A DNA stretch of 64,000 bases, taken from NCBI GenBank assembly GCA_020161655.1, contig JAIUPC010000004.1, positions 186,001-250,000 of the forward strand, in the 5' to 3' direction. Below are positions 17,270 to 26,434 of this stretch, piece after piece. The notes under the pieces were generated by a model, which was not told where the DNA came from, did not search any database, and worked only from the letters and a program-made list of their open reading frames with translations. Positions within the stretch are counted from its first letter, which is position 1. Every line of letters begins with the position of its first letter. This DNA comes from Pseudomonadota bacterium (GTDB taxonomy: Bacteria > Pseudomonadota > Alphaproteobacteria > Rhodobacterales > Rhodobacteraceae). Both the position numbers and the translations under genes were made by a program.

Positions 17270-18541
17270 ATGCTGTCAAATACCTCGCGGCAAGCCATCG
17301 TCGCTGCCGTTTTCTCTCTCGGCCTTGCCGGGAACACCGGTGCCGCAACGGCGGCCGAACTTGTGTTCTGGTCGATGTGGAACGAGCCGGAGCCCCAGGC
17401 TGCCGCGCTGCGTCAGGTCATGGACGCCTATACCGCCGCCAACCCGGAAACGACGTTCAAGGTGGTCTGGAACGGCCGTCAGAACCAGACCAAGCTGCGC
17501 GCCGCGCTGCAGGCCGGAACCCCTGTCGACTTCATGGACCAGGACTCCGACCAGCTGGCGGGCGGGTTGCAGAAAGAGGGTCTGGGCCACGATCTGTCGG
17601 CCGACTTCGATCAGGCCACGCGCGACGCGTTCCTGCCCGGCGCGCTTGAGCTTTTCAACGCGGACGGCAAGATCATCCAGGTGCCTTACGTCTACAACAC
17701 CGTGAACTTCTGGTACAACAAGGACATGCTCGCCGAGGTTGGCGGCACGGTTCCGGCGACCTTCGACGATCTTCTGGCGCTTTGCGGCACCGTCAAGGCG
17801 GCGGGCAAGAGCGCCCTGGTGATCGAGGGCAACGTCGCCTTCTACAACGTCCTTTATTTCTCGCATTATCTGGCGCGCGAAAACGGTGCCGGCGCGCTTG
17901 GCAAGGTGTTCGAGGACAAGTCGGGTGACAGTTGGAAAACCCCCGCCGTCCTTGCCGCGGCCAAGGCCACCCGCAGCCTCTGGGATCAGGGCTGCATCGC
18001 CGAAGATGCGCGCGGCTTCCAGTATCCCGCCGGCCAGCAGACCATCGCGCTTGGCGACACGCTGGGCGAACTGGTCGGCTCCTGGCTGCCGACGGAACTT
18101 ACGGAAAGCGCCGGCACCGACTTCCCGTGGGGCGCCTTCAACTTCCCCGCCGTCAAGGACGGCGTCGGCAAGTCGACCGACATCGAGGTCGGCCTGCTGT
18201 CCATGATGGTTCTCAAGGATGCGCCGAACGCCCAGGAAGCCGCCGATTTCGTGAAGTATGTCGGCAGCGAAGAGGCGCAGAAGATCCTGGTCGAGGCCTC
18301 GGGCGTTGGTGTCACCCGCAAGGGCGTCGCGTGGCCCGCAGCCCTTGCCGATGCCTATACCTCGGCGGAACAGGCGACCGCCCTTTCGCCCTTCGGTGGC
18401 GGCTTGGGTGTTGCATATCCTGAGTTCACCTCGACGATCCTGAACCCGGAATACAACATGATGTTCCTCGGCCAGACCACGCCTGAGGAATTCGTCGAGA
18501 CGATGGCAGCCAAGACCAAGGAATACTGGGCAGCCCAGTAA
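17270..18541 (+). CDS. Extracellular sugar-binding protein of importer C
   Basis: A 423-residue periplasmic binding protein (extracellular family 1). ATG 17270 follows GGAGGAG and begins a signal peptide (MLSNTSRQAIVAAVF, cleavage near AATAA). The longer frame from 17078 would start inside the twin operators and is rejected. The mature chain opens AELVFWSMWNEPEPQ. It heads the operon 17270-28890, which encodes kinase, deacetylase and isomerase functions for an N-acetylated hexosamine, so GalNAc or a GalNAc-containing glycan is the likely ligand. Confidence 0.92.
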   Translation: MLSNTSRQAIVAAVFSLGLAGNTGAATAAELVFWSMWNEPEPQAAALRQVMDAYTAANPETTFKVVWNGRQNQTKLRAALQAGTPVDFMDQDSDQLAGGLQKEGLGHDLSADFDQATRDAFLPGALELFNADGKIIQVPYVYNTVNFWYNKDMLAEVGGTVPATFDDLLALCGTVKAAGKSALVIEGNVAFYNVLYFSHYLARENGAGALGKVFEDKSGDSWKTPAVLAAAKATRSLWDQGCIAEDARGFQYPAGQQTIALGDTLGELVGSWLPTELTESAGTDFPWGAFNFPAVKDGVGKSTDIEVGLLSMMVLKDAPNAQEAADFVKYVGSEEAQKILVEASGVGVTRKGVAWPAALADAYTSAEQATALSPFGGGLGVAYPEFTSTILNPEYNMMFLGQTTPEEFVETMAAKTKEYWAAQ

Positions 18542-18551
18542 TTCTATTACA

Positions 18552-18592
18552 GCGAGGCCGGGTACGCGCTCCCGCCCGGCCTCGCGCCTTTT
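18552..18592 (+). terminator. Intercistronic hairpin after the importer C binding-protein gene
   Basis: A perfect 11-bp stem (GCGAGGCCGGG 18552-18562 with its complement at 18575-18585, 12-nt loop) is followed by CCTTTT. It sits 10 bp after the binding-protein stop and 49 bp before the permease start. As in malE-malF arrangements, it would let the binding protein be made in excess over the membrane subunits by partial termination or mRNA stabilisation. Confidence 0.75.
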
Positions 18593-18640
18593 CAAAGACT
18601 CCGATCACCAAAGATTTCCGCGCAGGGAAGGAATACCTCG

Positions 18641-19525
18641 ATGATGCGGCGGCGAATGGTCTTTGCCTTCCTGGCACCGGCACTTCTTCTCTATCTCGGT
18701 TTTCTCATCCTGCCGGCGGTGCAGGCCTTCTACCTCAGCTTCTACGACACCTCGGGCTTCGGCGATACCGCCGAATGGGTTGGTCTGTCCAACTACGCAA
18801 CGCTATGGGGCGACAGCGTCTTCTGGCGCGCGATGCGGAACATGGCGCTGATCATGTTCGTAGGCGGCGTCGCGACCTTTGGCCTCGCCTTCCTCTTCAC
18901 CATGCTGATGAACGCCGGGATGAAGGGCAAGAAGCTCTTCCGCACCCTGATCTTCATGCCGAACGTCATCGCCGTGGTCGCGATCACCACCTTCTGGTCC
19001 TTCGTCTTCATGCCGCGCTACGGGATGCTGACGAGCTTTCTCAAGGCCATCGGCCTTGACGGCATCGCTTCGACGGCCTGGACTGCGCCCGAAAACGTCT
19101 TCTACGCGATGATGGTCGGCCTCGTCTGGATCTCGGTCGGGTTCTACACGATCCTCATCATGGCAGGCGCCGACAAGATCCCGGCAGACATGTACGAGGC
19201 GGCGCGGCTTGAAGGCGCCAGCACGTTCCAGATCTTCCGCCAGATCACGCTGCCGATGATCTGGGACGTGATCCTCATCACGCTGATCCTCTGGGCGATC
19301 CAGGCCGTGAAGATCGTCGAGTTTCCCTATGCCTTCGGCGGCCCGAACATCGACCAGAACCTCTACACGCCGGCGATCTACCTCTACATCATGGGCTTCG
19401 GCCAGCGCGAGTCCGTCTATGCGCTTGGCTATTCGACCACCATCGGCGTGGTCATGTTCTTCCTCACCATCGCCATCATCGTCCTGATGCGCTTCCTGTT
19501 CCGGCGCGAACGCGTGGAGTTCTGA
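18641..19525 (+). CDS. Sugar ABC importer C, permease subunit (MalF type)
   Basis: A 294-residue CUT1 permease with about six membrane helices (first at FAFLAPALLLYLGFLILP) and the EAA loop MYEAARLEGASTFQIFRQIT near residue 190. ATG 18641 follows AGGGAAGGA; the adjacent ATG at 18644 is an equal alternative. The stop lies 2 bp before the next permease start. Confidence 0.9.
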   Translation: MMRRRMVFAFLAPALLLYLGFLILPAVQAFYLSFYDTSGFGDTAEWVGLSNYATLWGDSVFWRAMRNMALIMFVGGVATFGLAFLFTMLMNAGMKGKKLFRTLIFMPNVIAVVAITTFWSFVFMPRYGMLTSFLKAIGLDGIASTAWTAPENVFYAMMVGLVWISVGFYTILIMAGADKIPADMYEAARLEGASTFQIFRQITLPMIWDVILITLILWAIQAVKIVEFPYAFGGPNIDQNLYTPAIYLYIMGFGQRESVYALGYSTTIGVVMFFLTIAIIVLMRFLFRRERVEF

Positions 19526-19527
19526 GC

Positions 19528-20373
19528 ATGTCCGATTTCATCTCTGCGCGCGGGATCAAGCGCTGCGTATCTTATCTGGTCGTCGGCGGCTGGGCGCTGT
19601 TCTCGGTGTTTTTTGTGGTCTGGGTCGTGCTCGCGTCCCTGAAGCGGAACCGGGAGCTTTTCGGCAGCCCGCTGTCGATCCCGACCAGCCCGCAATGGGG
19701 CAACTTCGTCAAGACCTGGGTCAACAACCGCTTCGGCGACTACTTCATCAACAGCCTTCTGGTGACCTCGGTTTCCGTCATCGCGATCCTGATCGTGGCG
19801 GTGCCGGCGGCCTATGTCCTCAGCCGGGGCCGCTTCCGGGGGCGCGAGGCGCTGTCGAGCTTCTTCGCCTTCGGCATGGGCGTGCCGTTCCCGCTGCTCT
19901 TCGTGCCCTTGTTCGTGATGATGGCCTCGATGCGTCTCGCCGACACGCTGACTGGCCTGACCATCGTCTATGTCGCGCTGTCGATCCCCTTCACGATTTA
20001 CGTGCTTGAGGGCTTCTTCTCATCCCTGCCGTCGGAACTGGAATCCGCCGCGATCATCGACGGCTGTTCCGATGTGCAGGTGTTCCGCCATGTCATGCTG
20101 CCTTTGGCGGGTCCGGGCGTGGCGACGGTGGCGATCCTGAATTTCGTCGGCCTCTGGAACGAATACCAACTGTCGCTGGTGCTCATCAACAGCCCGGAGA
20201 ACCGCACGCTGTCGCTCGGGATCTATTCGCTCATCACCTCGATGCAGTATTCCGGCGGCGACTGGGCCAGCCTCTTTGCCGGCGTGACCATCGTCATGGT
20301 CCCGACCCTCATCCTCTTCGTCATCCTCTCGGAAAAGATGATCAGCGGCATCACCATGGGAGGTGTCAAGTGA
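19528..20373 (+). CDS. Sugar ABC importer C, permease subunit (MalG type)
   Basis: A 281-residue permease with about six membrane helices. The EAA loop LESAAIIDGCSDVQVFRHVM is near residue 175, and the MalG-like C-terminus ends MISGITMGGVK. Its last bases overlap the GTG start of the DUF5107 gene by 4 bp, so that protein is translationally coupled to the transporter. Confidence 0.9.
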   Translation: MSDFISARGIKRCVSYLVVGGWALFSVFFVVWVVLASLKRNRELFGSPLSIPTSPQWGNFVKTWVNNRFGDYFINSLLVTSVSVIAILIVAVPAAYVLSRGRFRGREALSSFFAFGMGVPFPLLFVPLFVMMASMRLADTLTGLTIVYVALSIPFTIYVLEGFFSSLPSELESAAIIDGCSDVQVFRHVMLPLAGPGVATVAILNFVGLWNEYQLSLVLINSPENRTLSLGIYSLITSMQYSGGDWASLFAGVTIVMVPTLILFVILSEKMISGITMGGVK

Positions 20374-22397
20374 ACGACCATCAGACCATGCCGGCCACCG
20401 GCGCCACGACCCGGATCGAGACGATCCGCGCGGCCCTGCCCATGTCGCGGCTCGGCGCACCGAGCAGCCTTCCGCGCTTCCGCTGGCAGCAACCGATGCC
20501 GGACCGCGACACCCCCCTGGCACGTGGCCTGACGGCGGAAGAAAGCGCCCTTGGGTTCGACTGGGGCAAGGACTCCATCCTGCCCTACGGCGTCTATGCC
20601 GAATATGACCGGTCGCAACAGCCGGGCGAGATGCCTCTCGTCCGCCTGACGAACGGCCGGCTTGAGATCGACATCGCCCTGCAATACGGCGGGCGTCTGA
20701 TGCGCATGTACGACCTTCGCCTGAAACGCGATCTGGTCTTTCACAACCCGGTGTTCCAGCCGGCCAACCTCGCAGCGCTGAACGCCTGGTTTTCCGGCGG
20801 GATCGAGTGGAACGGCCTCATTCCCGGCCACACCCCTTTCACCTGCGCCCCGGTCTTCGCCGGTGTGATCAAGACGGAACGCGGGCCGGTCCTGCGCATC
20901 TACGAGTTTGATCGCATCACCGAAGCGACCTGGCAGATCGACCTTTTCCTGCCGAACGACGACGACCGGCTTTTCGTGCATGGCCGCATCGTCAATGCGG
21001 CGGCGACTGCAAAGCGCGCCTATTGGTGGACCAACATCGCCGTGGCCATGAGCGACGGGATGCGCGTCATCGCCCCGGCGGACTATGCCATCGAGCATGT
21101 CCTGCCCGGCAATGAGCTGGCCCGGTTTCCCTTCCCCGATCCGCAGCGCTTCGACGGCTCTTATCCCGGCAACTGGCGAAGTGCGACCTCGGTCTTCTAC
21201 CGCAAGCCCGATGCGCCGCGGCTTTTCATCGCCGCCCTTGACCGCGACGGTATCGGCCTTGCGCAGACGGCGACGCCGGAGATGCGGGGCCGGAAGATGT
21301 TCTACTTCGGCGAGGCGAGTGGCGGCCAGCACTGGATGGAGTTTCTTGCGAGGCCTGGCGACGCGCGCTATATCGAGATCCAGTCCGGGATCACGCCGAC
21401 GCAGAACCAGCGGTTCGAACTGGCGGCGGAAAGCGAAGTGCACTGGACCGAAGCCTATGGTGCCTTGTCGGTCGATGCCGCGAAGGTACATGCGGTCGAC
21501 TATGCAACCGCCGAACGCTCCACGGCAGAAGCGGTGGACCAGCGTTTTCCGGCCGGGGAGCTGGCCGAGATCGACCATTGGCTGAAAGCGGTCTCGCGCC
21601 GGCCGCTCGACCGGCGGCTATCGGTGGGCGCGCCCTGGGGGCGACGGCAGGAACGTCTGACCGGGCAGGTTCTGGCAGCCGGCCTCGACTTTGCGGTCGA
21701 GCACGCCAAGGACTGCTGGGATGATCTTGTCCGGAACGGCGCCTTCACGGACGCCAGCCTCGACCCTGTCCCGACGAGTTTCGCGGTATCCGATGTATGG
21801 GTCGACGCGCTGGAACAAAGCCGGCCGGAGAATGGCACCTGGCTTCATGACCTCCTCCTTGGCATCGCGGCCCTTGACCGCGCAGAGATGGCCAAGGCGC
21901 GCGACCTCTTTGCCCGCTCAGCCACGTCACGCCCAACCTGGCTCGCGCTCCGGCAACTGGCGCTGGTGGCTGAAACCGGCGACCTGAAAGAAGATGCCTA
22001 CCTGCGGGCCTGGGCTGCTGCGGATGCCCCCGATGAGCTTGCGGTGGAAATCGCGCAGTTCCTTCTGGCCGAGGGACGCCTTGAAACCCTGACCGCCTTT
22101 GTCGCCGGTTTGCCCGAAGCAGCGGCGGCGCAAGAGCGCATCCTCCTTGCCAAGGCCTCCATCGCCGCGAGGCGTGGTGACATGGACGAGCTGGAACGCC
22201 TGCTGGCCACCGAATTCGCTACGATCCGCGAGGGCGAGATGCTGACGGTCAGCCTCTGGACCGCGCTCCAGCAGGGCCGGCTTCAGGCAGAGCTTGGCCG
22301 GCAGGCCGACAGGGGCGAACTGGCCGAACGAATGCGGCGCAACCCCTTGCCGCAACATCTTGATTTTCAAATGCTGGCCAACGAGGTGGGAGTTTAG
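20370..22397 (+). CDS. DUF5107-type protein: mutarotase-like domain plus C-terminal helical repeats
   Basis: A 675-residue protein resembling the uncharacterised DUF5107 family. The N-terminal part (about residues 60-345) looks like an aldose-1-epimerase/galactose-mutarotase beta-sandwich, with NGRLEIDIALQYGGRLMRMY, a WFSGGIEWN segment and later FYFGEASGGQHWMEFLARPG. The C-terminal half (about 400-675) is alpha-helical, rich in Ala/Leu and TPR-like. There is no signal peptide, so it is cytosolic. GTG 20370 overlaps the permease stop. Its place between importer subunits suggests it acts on the imported glycan or sugar, perhaps as an anomer-specific enzyme, but no reaction can be assigned. Confidence 0.8.
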   Translation: MNDHQTMPATGATTRIETIRAALPMSRLGAPSSLPRFRWQQPMPDRDTPLARGLTAEESALGFDWGKDSILPYGVYAEYDRSQQPGEMPLVRLTNGRLEIDIALQYGGRLMRMYDLRLKRDLVFHNPVFQPANLAALNAWFSGGIEWNGLIPGHTPFTCAPVFAGVIKTERGPVLRIYEFDRITEATWQIDLFLPNDDDRLFVHGRIVNAAATAKRAYWWTNIAVAMSDGMRVIAPADYAIEHVLPGNELARFPFPDPQRFDGSYPGNWRSATSVFYRKPDAPRLFIAALDRDGIGLAQTATPEMRGRKMFYFGEASGGQHWMEFLARPGDARYIEIQSGITPTQNQRFELAAESEVHWTEAYGALSVDAAKVHAVDYATAERSTAEAVDQRFPAGELAEIDHWLKAVSRRPLDRRLSVGAPWGRRQERLTGQVLAAGLDFAVEHAKDCWDDLVRNGAFTDASLDPVPTSFAVSDVWVDALEQSRPENGTWLHDLLLGIAALDRAEMAKARDLFARSATSRPTWLALRQLALVAETGDLKEDAYLRAWAAADAPDELAVEIAQFLLAEGRLETLTAFVAGLPEAAAAQERILLAKASIAARRGDMDELERLLATEFATIREGEMLTVSLWTALQQGRLQAELGRQADRGELAERMRRNPLPQHLDFQMLANEVGV

Positions 22398-22400
22398 GCG

Positions 22401-23519
22401 ATGGCGACGGTCGAAATCAGAAGCCTGAAGAAATCCTTCGGCGCCGCAACGATCCTGCAAGGGGCCGATCTGCGGATGGAAGAGGGCGAATTCGTCGTTC
22501 TCGTCGGCCCCTCGGGCTGCGGCAAGTCGACCCTTCTGCGCTGCATCGCCGGGCTTGAGCCGATCACCAGCGGCAACCTTGTCATCGACGGCGAAGACAT
22601 GACCACCGCCGACCCGGTGAAGCGCGGCATTGCGATGGTCTTTCAATCCTACGCGCTTTACCCGCATATGACGGTCGGGGAGAACATCGGCTTTGGCCTG
22701 AAGATCGCCAATACGCCCAAGGCTGAAATCAAGTCGCGCGTCGCCGAGGTCGCAAGGCTTCTGAAGCTCGATTCCATGCTGGACCGCAAGCCGAAGGCTC
22801 TGTCCGGCGGCCAGCGCCAGCGCGTTGCCATCGGCCGCGCCCTCGCACGAAAGCCCCGCATCTTCCTCTTCGATGAGCCCCTGTCGAACCTCGATGCCTC
22901 GCTCCGCGCCGAGATGCGGGTGGAACTGGCCAAGCTGCATTCAAGCCTCGGCAACACCATGGTCTATGTCACCCATGATCAGGTCGAGGCGATGACGCTG
23001 GCCGACCGCATGGTCGTGATGAGCGCGGGCAAGATCGAACAGGTCGGCGCGCCGCTTGAGCTTTTCAACAACCCGGCGAACAGGTTCGTCGCCGGGTTCC
23101 TCGGCCAGCCGCCGATGAATTTCATCAAGGTCACCAGCGCCAGAGCGACCGCCAGCGGTATCGCCCTCGGCCTCCCCGGTGGTGACACGGTCGAGGTGGG
23201 CCTGCCCGCGCCCCTGGCCGGCAATGCCGAAGGGCTGGAACTTGGGGTCCGGCCCGAGGACATGTCGATCGCACCCGAGGGCCGGCTCAAGCTTGAGGTC
23301 GAGGTCGTCGAACAGCTTGGCGGCGAAACCATCGTCTATGGGAGGCTGGCCGACGGCCAGCTTGTCACCGCCAAGCTGGCAGGGCAGGCGGAGATCGCGG
23401 GCGGCGACCGCCTCGCGCTCGATTTTTCCGAAGAGCGGCTCCATGTATTCGACGCCAAGGGGGCCAATCTTCGTTACCGGACCCCGGTTCCGCATGGTAA
23501 GGCGAAGGCTCTTAGCTAG
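22401..23519 (+). CDS. Sugar ABC importer C, ATP-binding subunit
   Basis: A 372-residue UgpC/MalK-type ATPase with Walker A GPSGCGKST (about residues 37-45), signature LSGGQRQRVAIGRA, Walker B IFLFDEPLSNLDA, H-loop YVTHDQVEAM and a TOBE region (LGVRPEDMSI). It starts 3 bp after the DUF5107 stop and precedes the regulator gene by 8 bp. It completes importer C. Confidence 0.92.
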   Translation: MATVEIRSLKKSFGAATILQGADLRMEEGEFVVLVGPSGCGKSTLLRCIAGLEPITSGNLVIDGEDMTTADPVKRGIAMVFQSYALYPHMTVGENIGFGLKIANTPKAEIKSRVAEVARLLKLDSMLDRKPKALSGGQRQRVAIGRALARKPRIFLFDEPLSNLDASLRAEMRVELAKLHSSLGNTMVYVTHDQVEAMTLADRMVVMSAGKIEQVGAPLELFNNPANRFVAGFLGQPPMNFIKVTSARATASGIALGLPGGDTVEVGLPAPLAGNAEGLELGVRPEDMSIAPEGRLKLEVEVVEQLGGETIVYGRLADGQLVTAKLAGQAEIAGGDRLALDFSEERLHVFDAKGANLRYRTPVPHGKAKALS

Positions 23520-23527
23520 GAGCGAAC

Positions 23528-24406
23528 ATGCCGCAACCCTTGCCCGATCTGCGAGGAACGTCGCTGGTTGACATCGTCGCCGCCGACATCCCGCATCTCA
23601 ACAAGACTTTCCGCAGCATCGCCGAATTCCTCGTCGGTGCGCCGGAGGACTTCATGCAGAAACCGGTGCAGGAAATCGCATTGGCGACGGGTGTCAGCGA
23701 ACCAAGCATCGTCCGTTTCTGCCGCCGCTACGGGCTGAAGGGCATTCCCGATTTCCGCATCCGGCTGGCCATGTCGCTGGCACGCGGCAATGCCGCCAGC
23801 CGTTTCGTCGAACCTGAACTCGGCGACAAGGCGATGACGAACCTGCCCCAGAAGCGGGCCATCGCCAGCGCCGCGCGCGAGATCGCGGTGAGTTTCCGGT
23901 CGATCATCATCGATTCCGGCTCGACTGCGCAGCTTTTCGCGGAACTTCTGCGTGACGCCGATCCGATGGTGATCCTGACCACCGGCCTCAACATCGTCGA
24001 CGCCCTGCGCGGCGCAAAGCAGCATACGATCATCCTGCCGGGCGGCGAGCTTCGGCACGAATCCCGTTCGCTTTCCGGCCGGATGGTCGAAAGCTCCATC
24101 GCCAACATGCGCTTCGACGCGGTCTTTATGGGCGCCGACTCCATCGACCCGCATTTCGGCCTCAGCACCTTCAACCTGGACGAAGCGCAGCAGAACGCCG
24201 CGATGATCGACGTGGTTCAGCATGTCTTCGTGCTGGCGGATGCATCGAAGTTCGGCGCCCCGAGCCTGCACCGGGTCTGCAACATGAGCAGGATCGACAC
24301 GATCATCACCGATGCGGGCCTCGGGGATGAACTGGCTACAGCAATCACAGAACTCGGCGTCGACTTGCGCCGGGTCGCGGCAAGCGAGGAACAGAACCGA
24401 TGGTGA
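23528..24406 (+). CDS. Chimeric regulator: RpiR-type HTH fused to DeoR-type sensor domain
   Basis: A 292-residue protein. Residues about 25-85 (FRSIAEFLVGAPEDF, then helix-turn-helix VQEIALATGVSEPSIVRFCR) are an RpiR/MurR-type DNA-binding domain. The C-terminal part is not the SIS domain normally found in RpiR proteins. Instead residues 125-276 match the DeoR/GlpR effector domain: IIIDSGST, TTGLNIV, LPGGELR, MGADSIDPHFGL and VLADASKFG. The DeoR sensor binds phosphorylated sugars, so it would respond to an intermediate such as GalN-6-P or tagatose-6-P. It overlaps the next gene by 7 bp and lies inside the operon it likely controls. Confidence 0.85.
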   Translation: MPQPLPDLRGTSLVDIVAADIPHLNKTFRSIAEFLVGAPEDFMQKPVQEIALATGVSEPSIVRFCRRYGLKGIPDFRIRLAMSLARGNAASRFVEPELGDKAMTNLPQKRAIASAAREIAVSFRSIIIDSGSTAQLFAELLRDADPMVILTTGLNIVDALRGAKQHTIILPGGELRHESRSLSGRMVESSIANMRFDAVFMGADSIDPHFGLSTFNLDEAQQNAAMIDVVQHVFVLADASKFGAPSLHRVCNMSRIDTIITDAGLGDELATAITELGVDLRRVAASEEQNRW

Positions 24407-26433
24407 CGCCGCCATTTGACCAATGGATGACGACCGCCGAGATCCGGCAACAGCCCGGCGTCTGGCGCAAGCTTGCCGCCACGATAGACGGCACCGCTGC
24501 CGGCATCCGCGACTGGCTGATCGCGCGCGACCATGATGAGGTCTGGTTTTGCGGCGCCGGCACATCGGCCTTCATCGGCGAAACGCTGGCCCCCTACCTG
24601 AACGGCATCGAAGGCGACGCCCGGTTCCGCGCCATCGCCACGACCGATTTCGTGTCATCGCCGCGCCGTTATCTCAGACGGGGTCTGAGGCCGCTGGTCG
24701 TTTCCTTCGGCCGCAGCGGCAATAGCTCGGAAACGGTCGGGATGCTCGATCTCATCAACAAGCATGCGCCACATGCCGACAAGCTGAACATCACCTGCAA
24801 CGGCGAAAGCACGCTGGCCCGTGACGCCGCCGCCTCTGCGGGCGAGCTTCGCAGCATCGTCCTGCCGCCCGAGACGAACGACCGCGGTTTTGCGATGACG
24901 TCGAGCTATTCCTCGATGCTGCTGACGGCACTTGCCTGTTTCGATCCTTGCCCGCCGGCCTCGGCAGGGCAGATGTTCGGACGGGTCGCGGATGGCCTCG
25001 ACCGGTTTCTCGGTGATGCCTTCGACCGCCTGAATGCCGTCCAGAGGCCCCTGCGCGCCATCTTCCTCGGCTCCGGCCCCCTGACCGGGTCGGCCCGCGA
25101 ATGCGCGCTGAAGGTGCTTGAACTCGCCGCCGGCCGGATCGTGACCGCCTGGGATTCTACGCTGGGGTTCCGCCACGGTCCGAAGGCCGTGGTCGATCAG
25201 GACACGCTGGTTTTCGTCCTTGAATCCTCCGATCCCTATACCCGCCAATATGACCGCGACCTCGCGACCGAGATCGGCCGGCAGTTCGGCCCGCGAAGCA
25301 TCCTGACCATCGGCGATGCCGAGGATGCCGATATCCGCGTTGCCAATGTCGGCAATGACGCCTGGGGGTCGGTCCTCCGCGTGGTCGTCGCCCAGGTCCT
25401 TGCCGTGGTCTGGTCCGACCAGCTTGGCATGAACGTCGACGACCCCTTCGCGGGGCGCAATCTGGCTCGGGTCGTCACTGGCGTGACGCTCTATGATCTG
25501 CCGCTCGCTCTGGCGGAAACCTACGGCTCGATCGACGTCGGCGGCACCAAGATCGAGGCGGCGCTCTTTGACGGCGACCTGGAACCCCTGGCCAAGCACC
25601 GGATCGAAACCCCGACCGACAGCTACGAAGCCCTGGTCGCGGCCATCGTCGGACAGGCGCGCTGGCTGGAAGAGAATGCCGGGTCTTCGATGCCGATGGC
25701 CATCGGCCTTCCCGGCCTTATCGACCCGCAGACTGGCCGGTCGGTGACATCCAACCTTCCGGCGACGGGCCATGCCCTCAGCCAGGATATCTCCGACCAG
25801 CTCGGCCGGACCATTCCGGTCGAGAATGACTGCAAGACCTTCGCGCTCTCCGAAGCGAACGGCGGCGCCGGCGCGGGTTTCCGCACGGTCTTCGGCCTGA
25901 TCCTCGGCACCGGCGTCGGCGGAGGCGTCTGCATCGACGGCAAGCTCCAGACCGGCTTGAACGGCCTGCCGGGCGAGGTTGGCCATTTCGGCATTCCCGG
26001 CCATCTCGTCGCCGAATACGGCCTGCCGATCCTGCGCTGCGGTTGCGGGCGCATGGGGTGCTACGAGACGCTGGTTTCAGGCGCCGGCCTCAGCCGTCTG
26101 GCGGAGCATTTCAGCGGCAAGCCCGTCGCCGCCGCAGAGATCATGGCTGCTGCCGCCAGGGGTGACGTGGCCATGGGTCGGCTGCGGGAGATATGGCTGC
26201 ACCTACTGGCCGAGCTTGTCCTGACGATACAGCTGACCGTCGACCCTGACTGCGTGGTTCTCGGCGGCGGGCTATCGAAGATCGACGGCCTCGACCGCGA
26301 TCTGGCCACGGTCTTCGAGGCGCACAAGCTGCACCACGTCCGCAGCCCGGCCTTGCGCATCGCCAGGTACGGCGACGCCAGCGGCGGGCGCGGGGCGGCG
26401 ATCCTCGCCATGCAAGCATCCCTGGTGATCTGA
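24400..26433 (+). CDS. Fused AgaS-type sugar isomerase/deaminase and ROK sugar kinase
   Basis: A 677-residue fusion. Residues 1-375 form a double SIS-domain protein of the AgaS type (galactosamine-6-phosphate isomerase/deaminase): VWFCGAGTSAFIGE, VSFGRSGNSSETV, IFLGSGPLTGSARE and STLGFRHGPKAV. Residues 376-677 form a ROK kinase: DVGGTK (379-384), catalytic END with Asp477, His529, and the zinc motif CGCGRMGC (547-554). This would join phosphorylation of a hexosamine and ketose-forming deamination in one chain, with the deacetylase (27724-28890) acting between the two steps. Both halves look full length with intact motifs. GalNAc is the likely substrate from AgaS, KbaZ and NagA context; GlcNAc is not excluded. 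Confidence 0.88.
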   Translation: MVTPPFDQWMTTAEIRQQPGVWRKLAATIDGTAAGIRDWLIARDHDEVWFCGAGTSAFIGETLAPYLNGIEGDARFRAIATTDFVSSPRRYLRRGLRPLVVSFGRSGNSSETVGMLDLINKHAPHADKLNITCNGESTLARDAAASAGELRSIVLPPETNDRGFAMTSSYSSMLLTALACFDPCPPASAGQMFGRVADGLDRFLGDAFDRLNAVQRPLRAIFLGSGPLTGSARECALKVLELAAGRIVTAWDSTLGFRHGPKAVVDQDTLVFVLESSDPYTRQYDRDLATEIGRQFGPRSILTIGDAEDADIRVANVGNDAWGSVLRVVVAQVLAVVWSDQLGMNVDDPFAGRNLARVVTGVTLYDLPLALAETYGSIDVGGTKIEAALFDGDLEPLAKHRIETPTDSYEALVAAIVGQARWLEENAGSSMPMAIGLPGLIDPQTGRSVTSNLPATGHALSQDISDQLGRTIPVENDCKTFALSEANGGAGAGFRTVFGLILGTGVGGGVCIDGKLQTGLNGLPGEVGHFGIPGHLVAEYGLPILRCGCGRMGCYETLVSGAGLSRLAEHFSGKPVAAAEIMAAAARGDVAMGRLREIWLHLLAELVLTIQLTVDPDCVVLGGGLSKIDGLDRDLATVFEAHKLHHVRSPALRIARYGDASGGRGAAILAMQASLVI

Positions 26434-26434
26434 G

